A stretch of DNA of 64,000 nt, taken from contig JAGQPX010000173.1 of NCBI GenBank assembly GCA_020426505.1, positions 16,841 to 80,840 of the forward strand. Direction: 5' to 3'. How positions within the stretch are numbered: the first letter of the stretch is position 1; each line of letters begins with the position of its first letter. Of this stretch, positions 41,528 to 49,813 are shown in pieces. Both the position numbers and the translations under genes were made by a program. The notes beneath the pieces were generated by a model. The model was given only the letters and a program-made list of their open reading frames with translations. It was not told the origin of the DNA and made no database searches. This DNA comes from Planctomycetaceae bacterium (GTDB lineage: Bacteria; Planctomycetota; Planctomycetia; Planctomycetales; Planctomycetaceae).

Positions 41528-42706
41528 ATGTATCACAGCCCGACATCGCTGCCCCCGGCACTCAGTCCGCAGCAGTATCACTTACAAGAGTGGCACGAAC
41601 GCGAGTGTGCCTCAGTATTCGGCGACAGTTGGCACCTGATCGGAACGAAGTCCAGACTCTCGAAACCGGGTGATTACCTCACGGCTGACGTGTTCGGCGT
41701 TTCAGTCGTAGTGCGGAACTTCAATGGCGAACTGGTCGCCCTGCGGAATGTGTGTGCTCATCGGCAATGTGCATTAGTTTCGAAAGAGCATGGTCACAGC
41801 GAAGAACTGAAGTGCCCGTTCCACGGTTGGGTGTATGGCGAAGATGGCCGCACGCGTCGGATACCGGCTGCAATGAATTTCCCGCACTTCGATCGAGAAA
41901 CGCATCGGCTGAATCGCTTTCCGGTCGCCACTTGCGGCGATCTGTTGTTTATCAAACTGACAGACGAAGGGCTGTCGCTGGACGAATGGCTGGGGCCATT
42001 GCGGGAGAAGTTTGAGCAATGGTTTTCACTTCCCGATTTCAAACTGTGTCGTTCGCGAAAGTTGCCTTACCCGGCGAACTGGAAAATCCCGGTCGAAGCA
42101 TCGCTGGAGAGTTATCACATCCCGGAGGTGCACCCGAACACGTTCGGCAAAGATCCGGGCGAGTCGCAGAGTGAGCATGCGTTTGCAGAGCGAAGCAGTT
42201 CCTTCTTTACGGAATTCCTGACGCCCCGGTGGATTGACGTTTGGCTGAAGCACACTGAACAGGGGCTATTGCGGTTGATGGGAGCCGAGGTCCTCAGCCG
42301 GTATGAGCATCACCACGTCTTTCCCAACCTGCTGGTTTCACATACGGATTCGTTGAGTTTGGCTCACGTGGTGATGCCGACGGGACCGACGTCGTCTGTC
42401 GGCTGTGCGTGGCATTTCGCGAGACAGGCGGGGAAGCGTGGACCTCACTGGCACATGCTGGCGAACGGCTGGGGCCGGGTGTCTGCCGCATTAGCCTTTC
42501 AAGTGTTGAATGAGGACGTGGCGATCTACCCGCACGTACAGGCGGGCGTGCAGTCTGCCGGAGGACCGGGAATTCTCGGACGATGTGAGGAGCGACTGCA
42601 TGTCTTTCAGGAACATGTGGCGTCACGTCTCGCGGCAGGCGAAAATGGTGACAGCAGGTCCGAGGCAACGGTCGCGCAACAATCGGGTGAACTGGCAGAA
42701 ACATGA
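41528..42706 (+). CDS. Rieske non-heme iron oxygenase
   Basis: The 392-residue protein has the Rieske [2Fe-2S] ligands in CAHRQC (Cys76, His78) and CPFHGW (Cys96, His99). The mononuclear iron site is in ESYHIPEVHPN (His197, His202), with an acidic residue later in NEDVAIY. It resembles single-component terminal oxygenases of the CntA/choline or aromatic-ring type, which hydroxylate or demethylate substrates using electrons from a reductase; no reductase or ferredoxin is adjacent. ATG 41528 is taken as start; GTG 41495 inside the synthase end would give 403 residues. The stop overlaps the next start by four bases. Role: oxygenation of the synthase product, by context. Confidence 0.85.
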   Translation: MYHSPTSLPPALSPQQYHLQEWHERECASVFGDSWHLIGTKSRLSKPGDYLTADVFGVSVVVRNFNGELVALRNVCAHRQCALVSKEHGHSEELKCPFHGWVYGEDGRTRRIPAAMNFPHFDRETHRLNRFPVATCGDLLFIKLTDEGLSLDEWLGPLREKFEQWFSLPDFKLCRSRKLPYPANWKIPVEASLESYHIPEVHPNTFGKDPGESQSEHAFAERSSSFFTEFLTPRWIDVWLKHTEQGLLRLMGAEVLSRYEHHHVFPNLLVSHTDSLSLAHVVMPTGPTSSVGCAWHFARQAGKRGPHWHMLANGWGRVSAALAFQVLNEDVAIYPHVQAGVQSAGGPGILGRCEERLHVFQEHVASRLAAGENGDSRSEATVAQQSGELAET

Positions 42707-43464
42707 TTGATTTGACGGGGCGAGTTGCGTTGGTCACGGGAGCCTCGCGAGGCATTGGTCGCGCATGCGCGGAGCGGCTGGCGGCTTGTGGGGCCGACGT
42801 TGTCGTCAATTTTCTCAACTCGCGTGACAAGGCGGCTGAGGTTGTCGAATCCGTCCAGTCGACTGGACGCACTGGGGTTGCCGTTCGCGCGGATGTGTCG
42901 GAACCGGACGACGTGCGGGCACTTGCGGACTTTGTCGGAGAGCGATTTGGCCGACTCGACATCGTCGTGAGTAATGCTGCAGCCGGCGGGTTTCGCCCAC
43001 TGCTGGAGCTCAGTCCGGCAAACTGGGAGGCGACGATGAGGAGTAACGCGGCTCCTCTCATCTGGCTGATGCAGGCGGCGGCACCGCTGTTGACTCAACA
43101 GCCGCGATCGAGCGTCGTGGCGATCAGCAGTCATGGATCGACATGGGCTGTTCCGAATTATGGGGCCATCGGCGCGTCAAAGGCGTCATTGGAGGCGCTC
43201 GTTCGGCAGTTTGCTTACGAGTTGGGTCCCCAGGGGATCAACTTCAACGCTGTGATGCCCGGCATCGTCGATACGGCTGCCATTCGAACCATGCCCGGTG
43301 TCGAGACGATCCTGAACGCAGTCAAGGATCGACTGTTGATCAAGGGTGATAACATTACGCCCCCCGATGTGGCCGGAATTGTGGCCTTTCTGGCGAGTGA
43401 GCATGCGGCCTATATTCAGGGGCAGACGATCATCGCTGACGGAGGAGTGAGCCTGCATGTCTGA
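42703..43464 (+). CDS. FabL-type SDR, candidate trans enoyl reductase
   Basis: The 253-residue SDR has VTGASRGIGRACAERL (11-26, nucleotide site) and SNAAAGGFRPLLEL, in place of the NNAG of ketoreductases. The catalytic residues are Tyr153 and Lys160, separated by six residues (NYGAIGASK): the Y-x6-K spacing that separates enoyl-ACP reductases (FabI, FabL) from Y-x3-K ketoreductases. The C-terminal QGQTIIADGG is also FabL-like. It overlaps its neighbours by 4 and 8 bases. Since the synthase has KR and DH but no ER domain, this enzyme could supply that step in trans. That is inference; a substrate other than enoyl-ACP is possible. Confidence 0.82.
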   Translation: MIDLTGRVALVTGASRGIGRACAERLAACGADVVVNFLNSRDKAAEVVESVQSTGRTGVAVRADVSEPDDVRALADFVGERFGRLDIVVSNAAAGGFRPLLELSPANWEATMRSNAAPLIWLMQAAAPLLTQQPRSSVVAISSHGSTWAVPNYGAIGASKASLEALVRQFAYELGPQGINFNAVMPGIVDTAAIRTMPGVETILNAVKDRLLIKGDNITPPDVAGIVAFLASEHAAYIQGQTIIADGGVSLHV

Positions 43465-44842
43465 GTCGCCTGCTGCAACCGTTCGAGCAGAGCCGGCGAC
43501 CCATCCGCAGGCGACGACGGCAAGCGACGCAACGACTTCTCACTTGCCGCTCACACACATGGAACGGTTCATCATGATGTGTGATGACCCGTTGCACCCC
43601 ATGGTGTTTCGAGTGTTGATGCGATTCACCGGGCCGGTCGATCGGGCGCAAATGGAGCGCGCGTTCGAGCTGTCTGCAGTACGTCATCCATTATTGTTCA
43701 GCACGCTGGACTCCAAGCCCACGCCATGCTGGTCACGAATGGATGCCCCGCCAGAGTTGATCTGGCACCAAGGGGATGACGAGCCGGAGATCGCTCACAT
43801 CGAGCCGATCGACATCACACGTGAAAGCGGACTGCGCGTACAGGTGTGGGACGGCGATGGAGGATTCATCGTCCTGCTGGACTTTCATCATGCCTGCTGT
43901 GATGGGCAGGGGGCACGACAACTCATCGCAGACTGGTTCAGTTGCTACGATCGGATGGTACTGGGGATGGAGCCGGAGTTCGGTCCGCTGGATGAGTCGA
44001 TGCTCCGGCAGCGTGGCGAAGTCCGCGAAAGCAAGATGGTCAAACCAATCGGTCTCAGGGAGGGCCTTCGCAACGCCTATGTCACATTTCGCGGAAAGAC
44101 GTCACGAATCTCAACGGGTGAATCGGAGATCCCTGACGCTCGTGCGTCACATGTGATCGAACGTCCGCTCTCAGTCGAAGCGACGTCGCAGCTGCGCGAG
44201 AGAATGAAGTCGCAAGGGATCACAATCAACGATTTAGGGCTCGCGGCCTGCATGTTGGCGTTCTGGCGATTCACTCCCGATGCTCGTTCAAACGAACGGG
44301 TCACGATCATGAACCCCATCGACCTGCGGATGCCATCCGACAGGCGTCTCCCGGCTGCGAATCGATTCGGCTACGCGATTCTGCGAAGAAAACGATCCGA
44401 TTGCGACAACTTCGATTCGCTCGTCCAGAGTCTGCACGACGAGATGACCTACGTAAAGAACCGCGCGGTCGGGGGCGAATTCGTCAAGACGCTCGCATTC
44501 ATGGACTCATGGCCGTGGCTGTTCCACAAAGTCAAGAACTCGCTTTTGTTCGTGCCTTCACTTCAGTTCACATGTCTCGGGGACACGACACGCGGCAAGA
44601 GATACGGCTTTCGCATCGAGGAGGGCGAGGTCACGGTCGGGCAACTCAAGCTCGATCGCATCACTGGCTTCGCGCCACACGGTCCTCGAATGCCGCTGAG
44701 TGTGACGGCTTGTGAGACAAACAACCGCCTATCCCTCGCGGTCAGAGGGGCCGCGAGTTTGCTGACTGAATCCGCGTGCGCCGAGTATGCAGACGACCTG
44801 CTCGCAAGGCTGATTGAGTGGACCGAACAAGATGGCTGCTGA
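43457..44842 (+). CDS. HHxxxDG acyltransferase (condensation-domain superfamily)
   Basis: The 461-residue protein contains HHACCDG (His144, His145, Asp149), the active-site motif of the acyl-CoA-dependent acyltransferases that includes NRPS condensation domains, PapA-type acyltransferases and wax-ester/DGAT enzymes. The N-terminal THMERFIMMCDDPLHP and the C-terminal FGYAILRR and LDRITGFAPHG fit a complete two-lobed enzyme. It probably moves the synthase-made acyl chain onto an acceptor such as an alcohol, sugar or amine. It starts inside the SDR end (8-base overlap) and closes the tightly packed gene run; 186 bases then precede the next gene. Confidence 0.8.
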   Translation: MSESPAATVRAEPATHPQATTASDATTSHLPLTHMERFIMMCDDPLHPMVFRVLMRFTGPVDRAQMERAFELSAVRHPLLFSTLDSKPTPCWSRMDAPPELIWHQGDDEPEIAHIEPIDITRESGLRVQVWDGDGGFIVLLDFHHACCDGQGARQLIADWFSCYDRMVLGMEPEFGPLDESMLRQRGEVRESKMVKPIGLREGLRNAYVTFRGKTSRISTGESEIPDARASHVIERPLSVEATSQLRERMKSQGITINDLGLAACMLAFWRFTPDARSNERVTIMNPIDLRMPSDRRLPAANRFGYAILRRKRSDCDNFDSLVQSLHDEMTYVKNRAVGGEFVKTLAFMDSWPWLFHKVKNSLLFVPSLQFTCLGDTTRGKRYGFRIEEGEVTVGQLKLDRITGFAPHGPRMPLSVTACETNNRLSLAVRGAASLLTESACAEYADDLLARLIEWTEQDGC

Positions 44843-45028
44843 TGTATTGCTAAAGTCACGATTAGACTTAGTGAACGTCAAGTCTGGGAGATCCCCTGAA
44901 AGGCGACCGCGTCGTCGGTTCCATTTTTTGAAACTCGGGGTTTCGCTTTGTCCGACTGTTTGACATCTTGCGGTCACTCTGCCAATTTGCGTGTTGGTTC
45001 GATCAAAACAGAATTCAAGTGAGTAGAA

Positions 45029-46456
45029 ATGGCAGAGACTCTTCCCACACACGCTCAGCTGGTCGTTCTCGGAGGGGGACCGGGCGGATACCCCGCAGCG
45101 TTCGAGGCGGCCGATCATGGAATGGATGTGGTCCTCGTCGATCAGGATCCGCAACCGGGTGGAGTCTGTCTGAATCGTGGATGTATTCCCTCGAAGGCTC
45201 TGCTGCATGTGGCCAAACTGATCAATGAGACCGAGGAGTCATCCGACTGGGGAGTCACTTTCGCAAAGCCGGAGATCGACCTCGACAAGTTGCGGGAGTT
45301 CAAGGGAGGTGTCGTGTCTCAATTGACTGGCGGAATTCGTCAGTTGTGCATGGCAAGAGGCGTGAACCTCGTGCAGGCGCGGGGCGAGTTCGAGAGTTCA
45401 ACGAGCTTGAAGCTCACGCAACCGGACGGCTCGGTCAGTTCGCTGAGTTTTGAGCATTGTATCATCGCGGTCGGTTCACGCCCCACGATGCCGGGGATCT
45501 TCAACATCGACGACGACCGCGTGATGGACTCGACCGGTGCACTGGAACTGCCCGACGTACCGGGCCGATTGCTGGTCATCGGCGGCGGCTACATCGGACT
45601 GGAGATGGGCTGTGTTTATGCCGCTTTGGGGTCCGAGGTGACGGTGGTCGAAATGCTGCCTCACATTCTGGCAGGCGCAGATCGCGATCTGGTGAACCCG
45701 CTCAAGAAGCGATTGGACTCGCAGTTTTCCGCCATTCACACCAATACCAAGGTTCTGGGACTCATGTCGAGCGATGCGGGAATCGTGGCGGAGTTCGAGG
45801 GGGAAGGCATTGAGACACCTCAAACGTTCGATCGCGTCCTCGTTTCGGTCGGACGACTGCCGAACGGAATGAGCATTGGTTTGGAGAACACACAAGCGGT
45901 GGTCACCGATCGCGGCTTCATTGAGGTCGACAGCAAGCGACGCACGGCTGATCCGCATCTCCTGGCGATCGGGGACGTCGCTGGTGAGCCGATGCTCGCA
46001 CACAAGGCGACCCGTGAAGCGAAGGTCGCGGTCGAAGTTTTGTTAGGCGAGCCTGCCGAATTCGACAACATCGCGATCCCGGCCGTCGTGTTCACCGACC
46101 CGGAACTGGCTTGGTGCGGACTGACGGAGTCGGAGGCGAAGGCCGAGGGGCGTGACGTCAAGGTCGTTCGCTTCCCGTGGGCCGCTTCCGGACGTGCCCA
46201 GACGCTGGCTCGCACGGAAGGGCTGACAAAACTCATCTTTGACACGGAAACGGAACGGTTGCTGGGCATGGGAATCGTCGGCCCCGGCGCGGGCGAGATG
46301 ATTGCGGAAGGCGTGATCGCGGTCGAGACTGCTGCCGTCGCCCGTGACATCGCGGAATCGATTCACGCTCATCCCACGCTGTCCGAGACGATCATGGAGG
46401 CTGCGGAGGGAGCGTTCGGACAGGCGACCCACGTCCATCGCCCCAAGCGAAAGTGA
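45029..46456 (+). CDS. lpdA: Dihydrolipoyl dehydrogenase
   Basis: The 475-residue flavoprotein disulfide reductase opens AQLVVLGGGPGGYPAAFEAA, the FAD site, followed by the redox-active GGVCLNRGCIPSK (Cys47 and Cys52). A second nucleotide motif (VIGGGYIGLEMG) and the C-terminal HAHPTLSETIMEAAEG carry the His-Glu pair of the acid-base site. These features define the E3 subunit of 2-oxoacid dehydrogenases or the glycine cleavage system. No E1 or E2 gene is adjacent. It is 186 bases after the acyltransferase and 4 bases before the OleD-like gene, so its link to the operon is uncertain. Confidence 0.92.
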   Translation: MAETLPTHAQLVVLGGGPGGYPAAFEAADHGMDVVLVDQDPQPGGVCLNRGCIPSKALLHVAKLINETEESSDWGVTFAKPEIDLDKLREFKGGVVSQLTGGIRQLCMARGVNLVQARGEFESSTSLKLTQPDGSVSSLSFEHCIIAVGSRPTMPGIFNIDDDRVMDSTGALELPDVPGRLLVIGGGYIGLEMGCVYAALGSEVTVVEMLPHILAGADRDLVNPLKKRLDSQFSAIHTNTKVLGLMSSDAGIVAEFEGEGIETPQTFDRVLVSVGRLPNGMSIGLENTQAVVTDRGFIEVDSKRRTADPHLLAIGDVAGEPMLAHKATREAKVAVEVLLGEPAEFDNIAIPAVVFTDPELAWCGLTESEAKAEGRDVKVVRFPWAASGRAQTLARTEGLTKLIFDTETERLLGMGIVGPGAGEMIAEGVIAVETAAVARDIAESIHAHPTLSETIMEAAEGAFGQATHVHRPKRK

Positions 46457-46460
46457 CACA

Positions 46461-47468
46461 GTGAAAGCATTGGTTACAGGGGGCGGAGGCTTTCTCGGAC
46501 TGTACATCGTCGAGCAACTCGTGGAGCGTGGCGATTCCGTCCGCGTCTTCTGTCGAGGATCATACGACCGCCTCAATGAGTTGGGGGTCGAGACAGTGCA
46601 GGGGGACATTCGTGACGCAGAGGCAGTCTCGACGGCTTGTGAGGGAGTGGACGTTGTGTTTCACGTGGCAGCGGTGCCCGGTGTGTGGGGGCCGTGGAAG
46701 CACTACTACGAGATCAACACGCTGGGAACCGAGCACGTGATTGCTGGTTGTCGCGCGAACAGCGTCACTCGGTTGATCTACACGAGTTCGCCAAGTGTCG
46801 TTTTCGATGGCCACCCTCACATCGAGGCCGACGAGTCGTTGCCTTATCCGGAGTTCTATCTCTGTCACTATCCCCACACGAAGGCGTTAGCGGAACGAGC
46901 GGTCCTCGAAGCGAACCGAGTCGACCAGTTGCTCACGGCGTCGTTGCGGCCGCATTTGATCTGGGGCCCGCGCGACAATCATCTGGTTCCGCGATTGATT
47001 CAAAGTGCCCGGTCGGGAAGAGTCCGGCAGGTGGGTGATGGCGAGAACGTGATCTCGATGGCATACGTGGAGAACGTTGCGGCTGCTCATTTGCAGGCGG
47101 CGGATGCCCTCACGGTGGACTCACCCGTCGCGGGACAGGCCTACTTCATCAACGAGCCTGAGCCGGTCCCCCTCTGGCGGTGGATCAATGAGTTACTGGC
47201 CTTGGCGGGCCTGCCTCCGGTGGAACGTCGTATCTCAGCAACAACCGCACGACGGATTGGTGCGACGTTGGAGAGGGTCTATCGCCTCCTGCGCCTGCCG
47301 GGGGAACCTCCGATGACCCGATTTGTGGCCTCACAATTAAGTCAGTCGCACTCGTACAGCATCGCGAAGGCAGAGAGGGACTTCGGGTATTCCCCGCAGA
47401 TCAGCATCGAAGAGGGGATGCGGCGGATTGAGCCGGAACTTGCTGAACTTGTTAAGAGGTCACGATGA
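46461..47468 (+). CDS. OleD-like NAD(P)-dependent reductase (3-beta-HSD family)
   Basis: The 335-residue extended SDR starts at GTG 46461 with KALVTGGGGFLG, has VFHVAAVPGVWGPW and YTSSPSVVF, and the catalytic YPHTK. The order and the C-terminal LRLPGEPPMTRFVASQLSQSHSYS and RDFGYSPQISIEEGMRRI closely resemble, by my recollection, OleD, which reduces 2-alkyl-3-oxoalkanoates in long-chain olefin synthesis. OleA, OleB and OleC are not in this window, so either the pathway is split or the enzyme acts on another beta-keto lipid. It follows lpdA after 4 bases. A longer frame upstream overlaps lpdA and is rejected. Confidence 0.82.
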   Translation: MKALVTGGGGFLGLYIVEQLVERGDSVRVFCRGSYDRLNELGVETVQGDIRDAEAVSTACEGVDVVFHVAAVPGVWGPWKHYYEINTLGTEHVIAGCRANSVTRLIYTSSPSVVFDGHPHIEADESLPYPEFYLCHYPHTKALAERAVLEANRVDQLLTASLRPHLIWGPRDNHLVPRLIQSARSGRVRQVGDGENVISMAYVENVAAAHLQAADALTVDSPVAGQAYFINEPEPVPLWRWINELLALAGLPPVERRISATTARRIGATLERVYRLLRLPGEPPMTRFVASQLSQSHSYSIAKAERDFGYSPQISIEEGMRRIEPELAELVKRSR

Positions 47469-48104
47469 GCCGAGAAGGTGTTGGCCCTGTTCGGTGAATT
47501 TCCCGAGTAGAAGTTGGCCCGAAATGTTCGAGAAAACCGATATCTCTGAGGACTTCGATTGACACGCCTGCTAATCGAGCTAAGATGTGAGCAGCTGTGA
47601 GCCATTGTGCTGCTTCCCACAAGACAGGCCTCATTCTCTCACAATCGTCCGAGGTCTCCAGGGAGCAGAGTTTGTCTCGGTAATCGGCCCGTATCTCCAA
47701 GAGGCAGGTAACTTTTCAGTTGCTCATTCGTTGGGGGCGATCATCGGGTATCCGAAGTCGCAAAAGCCGGTTATTTTATCAGCGTTCAATGGTGCCTTCA
47801 TCCTGGCACAGAACCGGAAGTCACCGGTCAGTTTCGATCTGTGACGAGGACTCGACGAGTCCCGACGTTCGCCAAAGGTGAACACCACGGCAGCGAGTTT
47901 GTCCTCCCAGGATGATGCGGACATCACTCTTGGGCGTTCACGGTTTTCATGGCAATTGCCGGACGACCCATCATTGCGTTGCGGCAAAGGTCAGAACTTG
48001 GTTTGATATCTCGGAGAATCCGAATCTGAGCGGCGATCGAATCACCGCCGCGACAACTTTCAGAGGCTTTTCACCGTCGACCGGCAGAAAAACTCTGAAC
48101 CTCT

Positions 48105-48119
48105 TTTGCCGGTGCGGCA
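48105..48119 (+). promoter_or_regulatory. Short hairpin in the rho leader
   Basis: TTGCCG-GTG-CGGCAA is a perfect 6-bp stem with a 3-base loop, about 225 bases before the chosen rho start. It is a candidate attenuation structure, and alone it is weak evidence. Confidence 0.3.
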
Positions 48120-48246
48120 AGTGATGCCAATGCACTGTCTCCCGCGTCCTTCGACTTCACATCGTCAAAGATCGATTGTGTGTGGTCCTGGTCGTCAACC
48201 CTGGTTCCGTTGGGACCATCGCCGGTCTGTCTGAAGATACTTTTCG

Positions 48247-48267
48247 CCCCGGATCATGTGACCGGGG
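48247..48267 (+). promoter_or_regulatory. GC-rich hairpin in the rho leader
   Basis: CCCCGG (48247-48252) pairs with CCGGGG (48262-48267) across a 9-base loop, about 75 bases before the rho start. rho is commonly autoregulated through its leader, so this is a plausible site, not a proven one. Confidence 0.35.
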
Positions 48268-48341
48268 AGAACCTCTTTTCGATCAACAATGGATTGAATC
48301 GGTCACTTATCAAAATGTCCTGGAGTTCACGAGCAGGCGCT

Positions 48342-49793
48342 ATGACGCAAGAAAACACAAATTTCGACGATTTCGGTTTTGATCCCGATGATTCAGCGCC
48401 GGAGAGTCGTTCTTCAAGGGCTGACGTCGAAACCAGGGATCGGGGTTCTGAAGAAGGAGACGACGGGCGGCAGAAATCTCCTCGCAAACGCCGCCGGCGA
48501 CGGCGGAATCAGAATGCCAATGCTTCGAGCAACAGCAATTCCAGTTCCAACTCAGGTTCTGGTGCCCGTTCGAGGCAGGAATCCGGTGGTCGCAATCAGG
48601 GGGGACGCCGACAGCGAAACAAAGGTGGCAATCGGCGTCCGGCGAAGTTCAGCCCACCTCCCAACCTCGAAGGCGCTCAACTCAGCGGCACCATCGAAGG
48701 CATCCTGGAATTGCACCCGAAGGGTTACGGATTCGTTCGCTCTGCGGAAAACGATTTCGGTGCCCAGGACATCGACCCGTTCGTCTCCAGTTCGCTTGTC
48801 GAGAAATACGGCCTACGCGAAGGAATCATGATCAAAGGAGAGGTCGGTCCCGGCAACCGTGGGCAGGGCCCTCGATTGCAGGAGGTCGAATCGATTGACG
48901 GACAGACGCCGGAAGAGTTCGCTGAGATTAAGAATTTTGATGATCTCACCGCGATCAATCCGTCGGAGCAGATCAAACTGGAGACCGGCGCCCGGCCTGT
49001 CACCACACGTGTGATGGACCTGCTGACCCCGATTGGAAAAGGGCAGCGAGCACTGATCGTCGCGCCGCCGCGATCCGGCAAAACGATGCTTCTGCAGGAC
49101 ATCGCCAATGCCATCAGCACCAATCATCCGGAAGTCCATCTTATCGTCCTGCTCATCGACGAACGTCCGGAGGAAGTGACAGAGATGCGGCGGATGGTCA
49201 ACGGCGAGGTCATTGCTTCATCGATGGACCGCGAAGTCGAGAGTCACATCCGGATCAGCCAGTTGATCATCGAGCGAGGCAAGCGGCTGGCGGAGTCAGG
49301 AAAGGATTGCGTGATCCTGCTGGACTCGATTACTCGCACCGCCCGAGCGTTCAACAAATGGGTCGGAAACAGCGGTCGAACCGGCACCGGAGGTCTTGAT
49401 GTCCGGGCACTTGATATCCCACGGAAGATGTTCGGCACGGCACGCCGCTTCGACGAAGGGGGATCACTGACCGTCATCGCGACCGCCCTCATCGAAACCG
49501 GCAGTCGCATGGATGAGGCGATCTTTCAGGAGTTCAAGGGAACCGGCAACATGGAGATGGTACTCAGCCGTGAACTGGCCGACCGCCGGATCTGGCCCGC
49601 GATCGACATCAGCCGCTCCGGCACTCGCCGTGAGGAGAAGATCCTCAGCGAGGAAGCCCTCGATGCCATTATCCAGTTGCGACGGGCATTGGTCTCAATG
49701 AGCCCCACCGACGCAATGATGGAATTGGTCCGCAAGCTGGAGATGTTCCAGTCGAACAGCGAATTCCTCGAACGCGTCCGATCCGTTCTCTAG
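48342..49793 (+). CDS. rho: Transcription termination factor Rho with extended N-terminus
   Basis: The 483-residue protein begins TQENTNFDDFGFDPDD and carries a 100-residue low-complexity stretch rich in Arg, Ser, Asn, Gln and Gly before the RNA-binding fold (GTIEGILELHPKGYGFVRS, the OB-fold primary RNA site). The motor core has APPRSGKTML (Walker A, near 240), VILLDSITRTARAFN (Walker B region) and the secondary RNA-binding loop. It is a hexameric RNA-dependent ATPase that ends transcripts. ATG 48342 is chosen; 48315 is in frame and possible. The extra N-terminal tail is intrinsically disordered. Confidence 0.95.
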   Translation: MTQENTNFDDFGFDPDDSAPESRSSRADVETRDRGSEEGDDGRQKSPRKRRRRRRNQNANASSNSNSSSNSGSGARSRQESGGRNQGGRRQRNKGGNRRPAKFSPPPNLEGAQLSGTIEGILELHPKGYGFVRSAENDFGAQDIDPFVSSSLVEKYGLREGIMIKGEVGPGNRGQGPRLQEVESIDGQTPEEFAEIKNFDDLTAINPSEQIKLETGARPVTTRVMDLLTPIGKGQRALIVAPPRSGKTMLLQDIANAISTNHPEVHLIVLLIDERPEEVTEMRRMVNGEVIASSMDREVESHIRISQLIIERGKRLAESGKDCVILLDSITRTARAFNKWVGNSGRTGTGGLDVRALDIPRKMFGTARRFDEGGSLTVIATALIETGSRMDEAIFQEFKGTGNMEMVLSRELADRRIWPAIDISRSGTRREEKILSEEALDAIIQLRRALVSMSPTDAMMELVRKLEMFQSNSEFLERVRSVL

Positions 49794-49813
49794 ACATGAC
49801 TCCTGCAAGGCGA

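Larger units (their letters stand above)
47469..48341. other. Gene-poor leader region upstream of rho
   Basis: No feature I can name fills this 873-base stretch. An 82-codon frame on the minus strand (47452-47700) has a plausible-looking composition (RPVLWEAAQWLTAAHILARL) but only a TTG start with an upstream in-frame stop, so it may be a gene remnant. Near the 3' end are two short hairpins (48105-48119 and 48247-48267). The rho promoter and leader must lie in the last few hundred bases. Confidence 0.4.

Noticed and set aside
42703..43464. Calling the SDR a FabG ketoreductase
   Set aside because: FabG has Y-x3-K and NNAG; this protein has Y-x6-K and SNAA, and the synthase already contains a KR.
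47452..47700. 82-codon frame on the minus strand upstream of rho
   Set aside because: Composition looks protein-like, but the only start is a TTG soon after an in-frame stop, with no ribosome-binding site, so it is not called as a gene.
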